NCBI GenBank assembly: GCA_903842595.1
Contig: CAIMMO010000153.1
Coordinates: 1 to 62,574 of the forward strand
DNA: 62,574 nt
Direction of reading: 5' to 3'
Source of the DNA: an uncultured Alphaproteobacteria bacterium
Lineage (GTDB): Bacteria > Pseudomonadota > Alphaproteobacteria > Caulobacterales > Hyphomonadaceae
Under the pieces are notes generated by a model. The model had not been told where the DNA came from. It saw only the letters and a list, made by a program, of their open reading frames with translations, and did no database searches. Positions 36,961 through 46,802 of this stretch are shown here, piece by piece. Each line of letters opens with the position of its first letter. Position 1 is the first letter of the stretch. The translations under genes and the position numbers were made by a program.

Positions 36961-39441
36961 CTATCTCGAGATACGCAGCCGCGAGATCGACTGGGCGATC
37001 TTCTTGAAGGCGACCTGGAGTGTAGCAGCGTCCGAAGCGAGGTGGGCGTACTGCGAGTTCGAGGCGCAGTCCGTCAGAAAGTCGATGGTATCAGCGGATG
37101 TACCGAGTTGCATGCCAACCGTATAGATCACGACGCCAGCAGCCTTCATGTTCGTGCAGATGGTCTGGGCCTGCTCGAACTCCGACATGGTATCGCAGTT
37201 TGACGACGTAAATGATGACGGAAGCAGGGTTTTCTGGACGCCGTAGCAGCTCTGGTAGTTGAACTCACCGTCCGTCATCAGCACCGCGACCTTGATGAGG
37301 TCTTCTGTGTCATAGGCGGCTGGCTTGTTTTCAACCTCGTCGTCCCAGATATCGGCAAAATTCGGGGAGAGCATGTACCATCCCCATGCCGCGCCGAGCT
37401 GACCCGCCGTGCCTCCACTCGTCAGCAAGTCATCGATGGCGGCGTTGAGGCGCGTCTTGTTCGACGTCAGCGGCGTCACATAGTTGGACGTGTTGCACGC
37501 ACCGCTGCTGGTGTAGAGGATACCGAGCTGCTGGCCGACGCCCGAGGTCGATGAGTCAGTATAGGCCTGCCCGCCAGGTCGTTCAACGAGACAGGTGGAG
37601 GCCACCTGGCTTGCGGTGTCCTCATGATAGAATATCCGCTCACAGCCATAATCGAGGCACTGGGCAGTGGCAGTTCCTGAAAAGACGCCCGACACATTGC
37701 TCAACGATGGCTTGGAGTCGTCGATCGTGAACTGATCGTTCGACAGCTTCGTGATGGTCCAGTAGCGACGCGCGGCGGCATTGGTTCCGAGCGCAGCGGG
37801 CGGAGCGTTGTCTTGCAGCACGCCCTTGTTGCCATAGTTGAAGCCGCTCGGACCGACGATGTTGCGCAGTTCCACCTTGTCGCCGGTGGAAAGTCCATGG
37901 CCCGCCGAAGTGACCACGGTGCGGCAATCCGGGCGGAGGCACTCGGCGACCGAACCGCCCGATGAACGCCTGTAGTAGTTGCGACCATCGCCGGGAAGAT
38001 AGAAGGTCGATCCCGAGGGGTTTTCGGGAGAGATCGAGGTTCCAGGCGACGTGTTGATCGACGTGTTGCCGGACGAGGTGTCATCTGTGACGCCCCAGAT
38101 GTAGATGCGGTCCGAGGCGCTGAAGTCATGCGCTGCCGAAGTCGTGACAGTGTAGCGACAGTCCGCCACGAAGCACTCGGAAGCAGTTCCACTGCTGCTA
38201 TAGGTCTTGAAGTTCGGACCAAACGTTCCGTTGAGCGAGAAGTTGTTCGTGTCACGGTTTGTAACGACCCAGGTCGTGCCCCACGTGTTGTCCACCTCGG
38301 CGCCCGCGCCCGTCATGTTGACGTTGTTGATGTAGATCAGGTCATTCGTTGCAAACCCGTGACTCGAGGCTGTCACACGCACCGTGCAGTCGGTGTAGAG
38401 GCAGCGCTGCAGCGTGCCAGCCGTGCCGTTCGTGGTTCCTGAAGGTGGAGTCGTGTAGGTCGTCGTCCCGACATTCTGGAGCCAGAAATACCACGGCGAC
38501 GCCGACGACCTGTCGGCAATCTTGTACATGTTGCCGTTCAGACCGGTGTAGCTGCCATCGGCGCCCGTGATGATCACGGTATCGCCGTTGACATAGCTCG
38601 TGTTTGCGGACGTCTGGATACGAATCCGGGTGTTGCTGTTTGTCTTGGTGATGCCGGTCACCGTCGTGAGCGTGGCACCGTTCTGCCAGGCGACATTTGA
38701 AATGGTGCGTCCAGAATTGGTGCGCCAGCCAGCAGCTGAGATCGTCTTGGTCGTGGTCGCGCCATCGCGCCAGTTCACATCTGTGATGCTGGTCGAGCCG
38801 CGGATATCGCCGCGGAGCTCCGCCAGCGCGGTCGATGTGACGTAGTCATCCGAGCCGTTCGCGATATTGACGCTCTGCGACCACGGAACGATCGCGACTT
38901 TCGAGTAGAACGGGGTCTGTGCCGTGCTGACAACCTCGTCAATCAGAACTTTCGAAGCCGTCTGCAGAGCGGCAATGCGCCCCCCGCTCATCGAACCGGT
39001 GACGTCCAGCGCAAGCGTGACTTCCACATTTGCGCCGCCGCGGCGTATCTCGCTTTCGGCTTCGACAGTGACATAGGGCTGGCCGATGATCGGCATGAAG
39101 AAGGTGTTGATCTGGACGGAGCCGCGCAGCATCAGAGCCTCATCCTCACCGCCGATCTCGACGAGTTCGAGCGCGATTGGCTCATCTTGCGCGGTCTTGA
39201 AGTTCATCTCGACAAATTTGCGGGCGACCACTTCGAGGTCGGCGTCCTGTTCTTCCGGGATCGAGCCGGCGGCAAGTGCAGCCGCATCGATCGCGGACGC
39301 CAGTTCAAAGCGGGCGAGGAAGGCCCGCCCGCCATCGATCGCAAGCCCCGTGCAGGCGCATAGCGGCACGACCATGAGCGCGAACTGCATGGCGAAGGCG
39401 CCCCTGCGGTCCTTTGCGAACTTAGTTAGCGAACCGAACAT
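36961..39441 (-). CDS. TadG-like pilus/secretion protein with von Willebrand factor A domain and inserted Cys-paired repeats
   Basis: 826 residues from MFGSLTKF. The N-terminal TadE/G-type segment (KDRRGAFAMQFALMVVPL) is a membrane anchor. A vWA domain starts near 140, with a MIDAS-type D146-x-T-G-S-M-S motif, and resumes near 715 (VAVLMTDGEF). Between them, about residues 270-610, are repeated beta-rich units, each with a C-x4-C pair (347/352, 423/428, 501/506, 595/600) and motifs such as HGFATNDLIYI, HDFSASDRIYI and HGLSTGDKVEL. These resemble the repeats seen in phage tail proteins. Probable exported surface/adhesin component with the two TadE-like genes upstream; the Tad machinery itself is not in the window. 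Confidence 0.75.
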   Translation of the reverse strand: MFGSLTKFAKDRRGAFAMQFALMVVPLCACTGLAIDGGRAFLARFELASAIDAAALAAGSIPEEQDADLEVVARKFVEMNFKTAQDEPIALELVEIGGEDEALMLRGSVQINTFFMPIIGQPYVTVEAESEIRRGGANVEVTLALDVTGSMSGGRIAALQTASKVLIDEVVSTAQTPFYSKVAIVPWSQSVNIANGSDDYVTSTALAELRGDIRGSTSITDVNWRDGATTTKTISAAGWRTNSGRTISNVAWQNGATLTTVTGITKTNSNTRIRIQTSANTSYVNGDTVIITGADGSYTGLNGNMYKIADRSSASPWYFWLQNVGTTTYTTPPSGTTNGTAGTLQRCLYTDCTVRVTASSHGFATNDLIYINNVNMTGAGAEVDNTWGTTWVVTNRDTNNFSLNGTFGPNFKTYSSSGTASECFVADCRYTVTTSAAHDFSASDRIYIWGVTDDTSSGNTSINTSPGTSISPENPSGSTFYLPGDGRNYYRRSSGGSVAECLRPDCRTVVTSAGHGLSTGDKVELRNIVGPSGFNYGNKGVLQDNAPPAALGTNAAARRYWTITKLSNDQFTIDDSKPSLSNVSGVFSGTATAQCLDYGCERIFYHEDTASQVASTCLVERPGGQAYTDSSTSGVGQQLGILYTSSGACNTSNYVTPLTSNKTRLNAAIDDLLTSGGTAGQLGAAWGWYMLSPNFADIWDDEVENKPAAYDTEDLIKVAVLMTDGEFNYQSCYGVQKTLLPSSFTSSNCDTMSEFEQAQTICTNMKAAGVVIYTVGMQLGTSADTIDFLTDCASNSQYAHLASDAATLQVAFKKIAQSISRLRISR

Positions 39442-39494
39442 GACCCGTTTCCGTATATTGGCGCCCGCAGTGAGCGTGTGCAGTCCAAAACTCA

Positions 39495-40070
39495 TCAACT
39501 ATCGAGGTAGGCCGTCGCGCCGCCGTCATCGGTCTGGCCGTCAAGCGCGACTTTTCGTTCGATCCGCGGCCGGGCATAGGCCGACTTCTCGATCGCCATC
39601 GAGCCGCCGCCGAACAATTCGGTCAGCACGCTATGGTAATTGTAACGGACACCGACGCGAATGATCGATTCATCCTCGATGCCCATGCCCTGCGTCTCGG
39701 GAATATCAAAAGGAACCTCGGTACCGGCGACGCGGCGCCACAAGATAGTGGGTTCAGCGTCTGTCCCTTCAAAGCCCACGGAAGCGATGTCGAGGTCGAG
39801 GTCGTCCGTCGTGTCGAGCGGCTTCATCATAAAGACCGACGCGTCGAACAGCTCCAGCAGATCGGCTTGCTCGAGATCCGTTTCGCGCGAGACGATGTCG
39901 GCAACCTGGTGAACGTAGCGTGTCGCTTCCTCGTTTGCGCGGAAGCGGAAGGACATTTCGAGCACGCCCATGATGAGAAAGATAAGCGCCGGCGCGATGA
40001 GCGCGAACTCGGCGGCGGCGACGCCGCGACGGTCACGGAACAGTCGAGAAAATGGGACAAGCTTGAGCAT
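39495..40070 (-). CDS. TadE/TadF-like pseudopilin family protein (191 aa)
   Basis: The N-terminus has the TadE-type signature DRRGVAAAEFALIAPALIFLIMGVLEM, with the Glu at the usual place in the hydrophobic stretch, followed by a periplasmic acidic domain of about 150 residues. Minor pseudopilins of Tad/Flp systems have this layout. It lies 3 bases after the upstream TadE stop-start boundary and precedes the vWA protein, the usual order of tadE-tadF-tadG-like sets. Confidence 0.78.
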   Translation of the reverse strand: MLKLVPFSRLFRDRRGVAAAEFALIAPALIFLIMGVLEMSFRFRANEEATRYVHQVADIVSRETDLEQADLLELFDASVFMMKPLDTTDDLDLDIASVGFEGTDAEPTILWRRVAGTEVPFDIPETQGMGIEDESIIRVGVRYNYHSVLTELFGGGSMAIEKSAYARPRIERKVALDGQTDDGGATAYLDS

Positions 40071-40073
40071 CGA

Positions 40074-40586
40074 TCAGTCCCACGGCTCATTCTTGACGAT
40101 GGTGAACGCGTTTACGATCGCCGGAAGGTCGGGACCCATCTTGAACAGATAGTCCATGAAGGGCGTGATGAACTGGTGCTGGAGCGAGGCGCGCACGACC
40201 GAATACTCGTTGGGTCCGCCTGGCTGGAACACGAAGTTGTCCGGTAGCCCGTCCGCATCGAAGGTTGGCGGCGGATAGGTGACATCGCTGAGCTCGTCGA
40301 AGGCGCGTACATCGAAAACGATCGCGTTGCAGTCGAGCATCACGCCTGCCTTGTCGCAGGCTTCCTGCCTGAAGGCGGCTTCCATGTTCGATGCGGTCTG
40401 GACTTCGCCCGTCTGCAGGTTGCGCGTGGCTTCGTAGACGACGTGATTGAGGGCGTACGTCTTGTACTGGAAGAGCACGAACTCGACGAGGCCGAGGATC
40501 AGCATGAAGAACACGGGCGCCAGCAACGCGAACTCGATCATCACGTTGCCGTTGCGCGCGGTCTTTAGACGCCTAAGCGGCTGCAT
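40074..40586 (-). CDS. TadE-like pseudopilin family protein (170 aa)
   Basis: The product from the ATG at 40586 (MQPLRRLKTAR) has the TadE signature GNVMIEFALLAPVFFMLILGLVEFVLFQYKTYALN and a conserved EATRNLQTGEVQ segment downstream, typical of TadE minor pilins. Length 170 fits. The frame is open upstream over the antisense of the next gene, but the signature fixes the start. First gene of the three-gene Tad-like set. The 156-base gap to the divergent CinA-like gene should hold its promoter. Confidence 0.82.
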   Translation of the reverse strand: MQPLRRLKTARNGNVMIEFALLAPVFFMLILGLVEFVLFQYKTYALNHVVYEATRNLQTGEVQTASNMEAAFRQEACDKAGVMLDCNAIVFDVRAFDELSDVTYPPPTFDADGLPDNFVFQPGGPNEYSVVRASLQHQFITPFMDYLFKMGPDLPAIVNAFTIVKNEPWD

Positions 40587-40742
40587 TGGTGTCCCCACCC
40601 GGAATTGCCAGCGGACACCATCGCGGATCAGGCTTAATTCCGTCCTTCGCGAAACCTGCGTTTTGCCAATAAACGGCCATTTCGAATTTACCTCTCCGCA
40701 ACGATCTGGACGCCATCGCGAACGCGGCCTAAACGCCGAGGC

Positions 40743-41516
40743 ATGACCAGCATTGTGACGGCAGCCATTATCTTGATCGGGGACGAACTGCTCTCGGGCA
40801 GGACGCAGGACACCAACCTGCGAACAATCGCAGAATTCCTGGCCCCCCTGGGCGTGGAGATTCGTCAGGCACGGATGATTCCGGACGTGCATGAGACGAT
40901 CGTCGCGACCATCAACGAGCTGCGCGCCTCGCATGACTATGTGTTTACCACCGGAGGCATCGGCCCGACGCATGACGACATCACGGCGGATGCTGCAGCG
41001 GCAGCTTTCGGGCGCTCGATCGATGTGCGCGAGGATGCGCTGGCGTTGATGCAGCCGTGGTATGCGGCGCGCGGCCAGGAGATGAATGAAGGCCGGCTTC
41101 GGATGGCACGGATCCCTGACGGGGCGGACCTGATCGCCAATCCCGTATCTGTCGCGCCCGGATTTCAGCTCGGCAATGTGTTCGTGCTGGCGGGCGTTCC
41201 CTCTGTCACACGTGGGATGCTGCAGGATGTCGGACGGCGCATTACAGGCGGGTCGGTTGTCCATTCGCGCACCGTGCGAGCGGCGGGCGTGCGCGAGGGC
41301 GATCTTGCCGGGCCGCTGGGCGAACTCGCCAAGGCAACGCCTGAGGCGAGCCTTGGCTCGTATCCGTTCATGCGGCTCAAGGGCGCCGATGTGGAGTATG
41401 GCTCCAACCTGGTTGCGCGCAGCCGCGACCGGGAGGCCGTCGACCGCTGCGTGGCGTCGCTCGCGGACATTGTACGATCGCTGGGCGGCGCGCCCGACAT
41501 CGATCCTAAGGATTAG
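40743..41516 (+). CDS. CinA-like competence/damage-inducible protein A, molybdopterin-binding domain
   Basis: 257 residues. The N-terminal molybdopterin-binding-type domain has AAIILIGDELLSGRTQDTN and the motif TTGGIGPTHDDIT, which define the CinA N-terminal (MoCF-biosynthesis-like) domain. The C-terminal nicotinamide-nucleotide amidase domain of full CinA is absent, so it belongs to the short CinA/YfaY-like group. Function in nucleotide repair is possible but not shown. The following gene starts 10 bases downstream. Confidence 0.88.
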   Translation: MTSIVTAAIILIGDELLSGRTQDTNLRTIAEFLAPLGVEIRQARMIPDVHETIVATINELRASHDYVFTTGGIGPTHDDITADAAAAAFGRSIDVREDALALMQPWYAARGQEMNEGRLRMARIPDGADLIANPVSVAPGFQLGNVFVLAGVPSVTRGMLQDVGRRITGGSVVHSRTVRAAGVREGDLAGPLGELAKATPEASLGSYPFMRLKGADVEYGSNLVARSRDREAVDRCVASLADIVRSLGGAPDIDPKD

Positions 41517-41526
41517 GAAGAAGTCC

Positions 41527-42321
41527 ATGAACGAACCTGCCGAACCGCTTCTGCTGGTCGAGCGCGACGGACCTGTCGCCGTGCTGACGCTCAACCGGGC
41601 GAAGCAGCTTAATGCGCTGTCCGTCCAGTTGCGTGTCGATGTCGTGCGGGCCATCCGCGAGATGTCAGCCAGCAACGGCGTACGGGCGATCGTGCTGACC
41701 GGGAGCGGGCGCGCGTTCTCGGCAGGCGTGGACCTGAAGTAGGCGGGGCAGATGGGTTTCTCGCTCGGCGTTGGGACGCAGGCGAATGCGGACATGGATC
41801 TGGCGGCGGCGTTTGCAAGCTGCCCCTGGCCGGTGATAGGCGCGATCAACGGCTTTGCGATCACCGGTGGCTTCGAACTCGCGCTGATGTGCGATGTGTT
41901 ACTGGCCTCCGCCGAGGCGAAGTTCGCCGACACGCACAGCCGCGTCGGCCTGATGCCGGTGTGGGGGCTTTCGCAGAAACTGCCGCGCATCATCGGCGCG
42001 AGCCGCGCGAAGGAGCTGTCGCTTACGGGAAACTATCTCGACGCGGAGACGGCCGAACGCTGGGGCCTTGTGAATCGGGTCTATGCGCCGGAAGCGCTGC
42101 TGCCGGCGGCGAAGAAGTTGGCGGCGGAAATGGCAGGCGTCGAGGGCGGGCTGCTGAAGCGCATGAAGGCGGTGATCGATGACGGACTCTCCCTGCCCCT
42201 GCCCGAGGCGCTGAAGATGGAGATCCAGCGCGGCTCGGCAAACAATTCGGCGGTGACACCGGAAGCGGCCGAAGAGTCGCGCAAGACAGCGATGGCCCGC
42301 GGCCGGGAGCAGACGAGCTAA
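41527..42321 (+). pseudogene. enoyl-CoA hydratase, interrupted by an in-frame TAG stop
   Basis: The frame from ATG at 41527 encodes the crotonase N-terminus (VLTLNRAKQLNALSVQL, AFSAGVDLK), stops at TAG 41740-41742, then continues in the same frame through the remaining crotonase regions (GAINGFAITGGFELALMCD, VGLMPVWGLSQKL) to 42321. The joined product would be 264 codons, the family's length. The stop replaces a residue just after AGVDLK; a single GAG to TAG change explains it. Either a true nonsense mutation, a sequencing error, or (less likely) readthrough. The second part has an internal ATG at 41752. Confidence 0.85.
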
Positions 42322-42358
42322 GGTGAGCTGGTCGCGGACATATGGCGGCGCGGAGCCG

Positions 42359-43087
42359 ATGCGCGTCAACAAATGGCTGGCGCAATCCGGCGTGTGTTCC
42401 CGGCGCGAGGCGGATGAGCTGATCGCTGCCGGCGCCGTGCTGATCGATGGGACACGCATCAGCGATGCGGGCCGCAAGATTGCAGCAGGTCAGACGCTGG
42501 TGCTGAACGATCGCGCGGAGCTGGGGCTTGAGGCGCAGATCTCGGTGATGATCCACAAGCCGATGGGCGTCGTGTCGGCGCAGCCTGATCCTGGACAGAC
42601 ACCCGCGGCCCGCCTGCTGACATCCGAGCGGCAGGCGGGCAGCGGCACTGTGCCCTCTTCGCGCGCGAGCCTGCCGCCGCTGGGCCGGCTCGACCAGGAC
42701 TCGCGGGGGCTTCTGCTGCTGTCGGAAGACGGCGTGCTGGCCAAGGCGATCATCGGGCCGGAGTCCGAGGTCGACAAGGAGTATGTCGTGACTGTGGCCG
42801 GCAAGGTCACGCGCGAGAAGGTGCAGAAGCTGCGCCATGGCCTCGAGCTGGACGGACGCAAGCTGAAGCCGGCGAAGGTGACACTTCAGGACGTGCAGGT
42901 CTTGCGCTTCGTTCTGAACGAGGGTCGCAACCGGCAGATTAGGCGCATGTGCGAGCTTGTCGATCTCGAGGTGACGGACCTTATCCGCGTGCGTATCGGG
43001 CCGCTGCTGCTTGGCGATCTGCCCGAGGGCAAGTGGCGGCATCTGACGGCGCAGGAGCGCGATGCGCTGGTCAAGGCGGGCGGGTAA
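42359..43087 (+). CDS. rRNA pseudouridine synthase (RsuA/RluB/RluF family)
   Basis: About 242 residues. An N-terminal S4 RNA-binding domain (MRVNKWLAQSGVCSRREADELI) is followed by the catalytic domain with GRLDQDSRGLLLLSEDG, whose Asp is the conserved nucleophile, and EGRNRQIRRMCE. It converts a uridine in rRNA to pseudouridine; which site cannot be told, though RluF/RsuA-like. I prefer the ATG at 42359 (GGAG just upstream); a GTG at 42323, directly after the preceding stop, is an alternative. Confidence 0.9.
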   Translation: MRVNKWLAQSGVCSRREADELIAAGAVLIDGTRISDAGRKIAAGQTLVLNDRAELGLEAQISVMIHKPMGVVSAQPDPGQTPAARLLTSERQAGSGTVPSSRASLPPLGRLDQDSRGLLLLSEDGVLAKAIIGPESEVDKEYVVTVAGKVTREKVQKLRHGLELDGRKLKPAKVTLQDVQVLRFVLNEGRNRQIRRMCELVDLEVTDLIRVRIGPLLLGDLPEGKWRHLTAQERDALVKAGG

Positions 43088-43109
43088 GACGCAAAGCCTT
43101 CTGGTCGAG

Positions 43110-43613
43110 TCAGGAAAGGAGCTTGTGGTAAAGCGCCAGGGTCTCGCGGTCGAAGCAACAGAACAGGACTTCGATTCTGCTTTCGCGCATCGCAAGTGAA
43201 TCGCGCACGGTCGCCACGGCGATTTCTGCTGCGGCGTCTTTCGGATAGCCGTACGCGCCGGTCGAGATTGCTGGGAAGGCGATGGAGCGCGCCGCGTTAT
43301 CGGACGCGAGCTGCAGCGAACTGCGATAGCAGCTCGCCAGCAGCTCAGCCTCGCCCGCCCCGCCACCGCGCCAGACCGGGCCGACCGTGTGGATCACATG
43401 GAGGTGCGGCAGGTTGTGGGCGCCGGTGATGCGCGCCTCCCCCGTCGGGCAGCCGCCGAGCGTGCGGCACTCGGCAAGAAGGCTGGGCCCTGCCGCATGG
43501 TGGATCGCACCATCGACGCCGCCGCCGCCGAGCAGCGATGCATTCGCCGCGTTGACGATGATATCGACCTTCACGCAGGTGATGTGGCCTTGCTCTGCTC
43601 TGATCTGCGCCAT
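43110..43613 (-). CDS. macro domain protein (O-acetyl-ADP-ribose deacetylase-like)
   Basis: 167 residues from MAQIRAEQG. Macro-domain motifs are clear: [27 protein letters not shown] (ADP-ribose binding) and [22 protein letters not shown]. This is the MacroD/YmdB-type class that removes ADP-ribose from acetyl groups or proteins. An upstream ATG at 43679 gives a longer N-terminus ([10 protein letters not shown]) and cannot be excluded; neither has a strong ribosome-binding site. Convergent with the pseudouridine synthase and divergent from a small unknown gene. Confidence 0.87.
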   Translation of the reverse strand: MAQIRAEQGHITCVKVDIIVNAANASLLGGGGVDGAIHHAAGPSLLAECRTLGGCPTGEARITGAHNLPHLHVIHTVGPVWRGGGAGEAELLASCYRSSLQLASDNAARSIAFPAISTGAYGYPKDAAAEIAVATVRDSLAMRESRIEVLFCCFDRETLALYHKLLS

Positions 43614-43745
43614 GGCCGTCCCGGACGGTGCAATAAGGGCCGGAAAACAGTATTCCCGTGCCAGTTCATTTCCCGACATTGCAGAATCACCCGTCTCGCG
43701 TAAATGACCCGCGAGAGACGGGGCAGCCCCCGCCGGAGCTTTCTG

Positions 43746-44099
43746 ATGAGCATCGACCAGAAAGTCGCCTGCCGCCGCGCGCCGAAGCTGCCGGATGACC
43801 TGCCGCGTGCGGCAGAATGGAAGCGCGAGGATTACAAGGGAACGCCGATCCACGTGTTTTCAGATCGCACGTGGCGTATCAGCGTCATCGTGGAAAGCTG
43901 CGCCGACGACGAAGACCCACGGGAAGCGATCTCCGAGGAGCTGGACGTGGCCGGGGACGACAGCGATCCAGCCAGCTTTGGCATGATGGCCTATGTGACA
44001 CTTCAGCCCTCCAGCGCGTCACAGGATGGCGTTGACCTGCAGATGGCGGTTCTGGAAATGCTGTGCGAGACCTGCGACGGCTTGGTGCTGCCGAACTGA
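43746..44099 (+). CDS. hypothetical protein upstream of purL (117 aa)
   Basis: No family recognised. The protein is soluble and acidic ([21 protein letters not shown]) with basic N-terminus and a hydrophobic C-terminal helix ([19 protein letters not shown]). It precedes purL by 8 bases, so it is probably co-transcribed, though a link to purine synthesis is not shown. The start ATG at 43746 is supported by conserved reading and by the position after the divergent macro-domain gene. Confidence 0.62.
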   Translation: MSIDQKVACRRAPKLPDDLPRAAEWKREDYKGTPIHVFSDRTWRISVIVESCADDEDPREAISEELDVAGDDSDPASFGMMAYVTLQPSSASQDGVDLQMAVLEMLCETCDGLVLPN

Positions 44100-44107
44100 G
44101 GATAGAG

Positions 44108-46348
44108 ATGATCGACATTTCCCCGCTCCTCGAGGAACAGACTGCCGCCGATGCGGCGGCAAAGGGCATCAAGGCGGACGAGTACGCCATCCTGCTCGAC
44201 AGGCTGGGCCGGGCGCCGAACAAGGTGGAGCTCGGGATCTTCTCCGTGATGTGGTCGGAGCACTGTTCCTACAAATCCACGCGGCGCCATCTGGGCAAGT
44301 TTCCGACCAAAGGTACGCGCGTGATCCAGGGGCCCGGTGAAAATGCCGGCGTGATCGACATCGGCAACGGGCAAGCGTGCATCTTCAAGATGGAGTCGCA
44401 CAATCATCCGTCCTACATCGAGCCCTATCAGGGCGCGGCGACGGGCGTGGGCGGTATCCTGCGGGATGTGTTCACGATGGGCGCGCGACCGATCGCGCTG
44501 GTGAACGCGTTGCGCTTTGGCGATCCAAGCCATCCCAAGACGCGCTCGTTGGTCGCGGGCGTGGTCGGCGGAATCGGCGGCTACGGAAACTGCGTCGGCG
44601 TGCCGACGGTGGCGGGCGAAACCCAGTTCCACAAGGGATACAACGGCAACATCCTCGTCAACGCGATGGCGGTGGGCCTCGCAGACACGAACAAGATCTT
44701 CTACTCGCGTGGCGCCGAGCCAGGCAATGCGATCTTCTATGTGGGATCGAAGACAGGGCGCGACGGCATCCATGGCGCAACGATGGCGTCTGCGGAATTC
44801 TCCGAGGGCGATGAGGAGAAGCGGCCGACCGTGCAGGTCGGCGACCCGTTCACCGAGAAGCTCTTGATTGAGGCTTGCCTTGAATTGATGGCAACCGACT
44901 GGATTCAGTCGATTCAGGACATGGGCGCAGCTGGCCTTACCTCCTCCTCCGTAGAGATCGCAGACAAGGGCGGGGTCGGTGTCGAGATGGACATGGACAA
45001 GGTGCCCCAGCGCGAGACGGGCATGACGGCCTACGAGATCATGCTGTCGGAGTCACAAGAGCGGATGCTCATGGTGCTTAAGCCGGGCAAAGAGGCAGAC
45101 GCGAAGAAGATCTTCGACAAGTGGGACCTCGATGCCGAGGTGATCGGCTACACGACAGACACCGGGCGGCTTGTGCTGAAGCAGCAGGGTCAGGTTGTGT
45201 GCGATATTCCGGTACCGCCGCTGTCGCAGGATGCGCCGAACTATGACCGGCCGTGGAATCCGCCCAAGCCTGCGCCGGCTCTCGATATCTCGAAGTATAC
45301 GGAGCCTGCCGATTATGGCGAGGTGCTGCTGAAGCTGATGTCGTCGCCGGACATGGCGTCGAAGCGCTGGATCTGGGAGCAGTATGATCGCCACGTGATG
45401 GGCGATACGATCGACAGTTCCCAATCGGGCGGCGACGCCGCCATCGTGCGCATTCACGGCACCAACAAGGGACTCGCGATCTGCTCGGACTGCAACCCGC
45501 ACTATGTGGCGGCCGACCCCTATGAGGGCGGCAAGCAGGCGGTGGCGGAAGCCTATCGCAACCTCAGCGCTGTTGGCGCGACGCCGATCGCGATCACCGA
45601 CAACCTCAATTTCGGCAATCCGGAAAGGCCCGACACGATGGGCGTGATCGTGAAGGCGATCGAGGGCATGGCGGAAGCCTGCCGCGCCCTCGAATTCCCG
45701 GTCGTGAGCGGGAACGTGTCCCTGTATAACGAGACGGACGGTGTGGGGATTCCGCCGACGCCGGTGGTGGGCGGGATCGGGCTGATCGAAAACCTCGACC
45801 ATGTGGCGACGCTGAAGGGGGCGCAGCAGGGCGATGAGCTGTTCACACTCGGGGCCACCGACCGCCATCTCGGGGCATCGGTCTATGCGCGCGTGATCCT
45901 TGGGCTCGATGGACCTGCCGCAGGCTCCCCGCCGCGGGTCGATCTTGCCGTCGAGATGCGTAACGCCGCGATTGTTCGAAAATTGATTGGCGCGGGACTG
46001 GTAAGTGCCGTGCACGATGTGAGCGATGGTGGAGTCGCTTGCGCTGCAGCCGATATGGCGCTGGCGAGCGGCATTGGCGTCGAGTTGAGGTATGCCGACG
46101 ACGATCGCGACGTCTCAGACCTGTTCGGCGAAACTCAGGCCAGATACTTGCTGGCGATCAAACCAGCCGACCGTGAAGCTGCGATGAAGCTGATGGCAGA
46201 AGCCCCGCACTTCCTGACCGGCTGGTTCGGAGGCGACTCCCTCTTTAGTGAAAGCCGCATACCAGGGCGACGGATTGACGTCCCCCTCTCCACCCTTCGC
46301 GCGGCGCACGAGGGTTGGCTGCCGAACTACATGAGGGGCGGCGGCTGA
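44108..46348 (+). CDS. purL: phosphoribosylformylglycinamidine synthase subunit PurL
   Basis: The small-type PurL (746 residues) converts FGAR to FGAM with ATP and ammonia supplied by PurQ, with PurS, in purine synthesis. Motifs include [45 protein letters not shown], and [11 protein letters not shown] in the second half, plus [10 protein letters not shown]. Start ATG at 44108 follows GAGGA; upstream codons are a shadow. Neither purS/purQ nor purF is seen in the window. Confidence 0.96.
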   Translation: MIDISPLLEEQTAADAAAKGIKADEYAILLDRLGRAPNKVELGIFSVMWSEHCSYKSTRRHLGKFPTKGTRVIQGPGENAGVIDIGNGQACIFKMESHNHPSYIEPYQGAATGVGGILRDVFTMGARPIALVNALRFGDPSHPKTRSLVAGVVGGIGGYGNCVGVPTVAGETQFHKGYNGNILVNAMAVGLADTNKIFYSRGAEPGNAIFYVGSKTGRDGIHGATMASAEFSEGDEEKRPTVQVGDPFTEKLLIEACLELMATDWIQSIQDMGAAGLTSSSVEIADKGGVGVEMDMDKVPQRETGMTAYEIMLSESQERMLMVLKPGKEADAKKIFDKWDLDAEVIGYTTDTGRLVLKQQGQVVCDIPVPPLSQDAPNYDRPWNPPKPAPALDISKYTEPADYGEVLLKLMSSPDMASKRWIWEQYDRHVMGDTIDSSQSGGDAAIVRIHGTNKGLAICSDCNPHYVAADPYEGGKQAVAEAYRNLSAVGATPIAITDNLNFGNPERPDTMGVIVKAIEGMAEACRALEFPVVSGNVSLYNETDGVGIPPTPVVGGIGLIENLDHVATLKGAQQGDELFTLGATDRHLGASVYARVILGLDGPAAGSPPRVDLAVEMRNAAIVRKLIGAGLVSAVHDVSDGGVACAAADMALASGIGVELRYADDDRDVSDLFGETQARYLLAIKPADREAAMKLMAEAPHFLTGWFGGDSLFSESRIPGRRIDVPLSTLRAAHEGWLPNYMRGGG

Positions 46349-46556
46349 TCGCGCGCGGTTGCAGCTGCACGAACGCACGTTCGGAATGATTCTAAAATCT
46401 CTTGCCGGTGTTGCCCTGCTCCCACGGTACGCAAGCCGCCTAGCTGATGCTGTTTGTCACTATTGTGTCGGCGCACCATCTCTCTAGAAACGGCGCGGGA
46501 CCAGTTCCGGCTGCCGGCGAGCCGGACTGCTGGCGATTGAGGGAAGGACTTGAACC

Positions 46557-46790
46557 ATGGCGATGGAGCGAACGACGCTCGAAGCCTATCTGCGGGACGC
46601 CTTTCCGGACGCGCAGATCACGCTCAAGGACCTTGCCGGCGACAATGATCACTGGAGCGCCGAGATCGTCTCCGAACAGTTCCGTGGCAAGTCGCGTGTC
46701 GCCCAGCACCAGATGGTCTACGCGGCCCTGAAGGGCCGCATGGGTGGTCAGCTTCATGCCCTCGCCCTGCAAACGCGCGCACCCGCCTGA
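46557..46790 (+). CDS. BolA family protein
   Basis: 77 residues. The family's class II KH-like fold motifs are present, e.g. LEAYLRDAFPDAQITLKDL and the HxM region VAQHQMVYAALKGRMGGQLHALALQT, which holds the conserved His of BolA proteins. Such proteins form Fe-S-bridged dimers with monothiol glutaredoxins; a Grx4-type gene lies about 0.9 kb downstream, in line with that partnership. An aldo/keto reductase gene is between them. Confidence 0.88.
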   Translation: MAMERTTLEAYLRDAFPDAQITLKDLAGDNDHWSAEIVSEQFRGKSRVAQHQMVYAALKGRMGGQLHALALQTRAPA

Positions 46791-46802
46791 ACTGGAACCA
46801 GC

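Noticed and set aside
40074-41993. 639-codon minus-strand frame upstream of the TadE-like gene
   Set aside because: Only the last 170 codons have the TadE signature; the earlier part is antisense to the CinA-like and enoyl-CoA hydratase genes.
46349-46556. Gap between purL and bolA with a small CGAACG-cacg-TTCG stem
   Set aside because: The stem is short and lacks a T-run; no RNA gene or regulator site could be supported.
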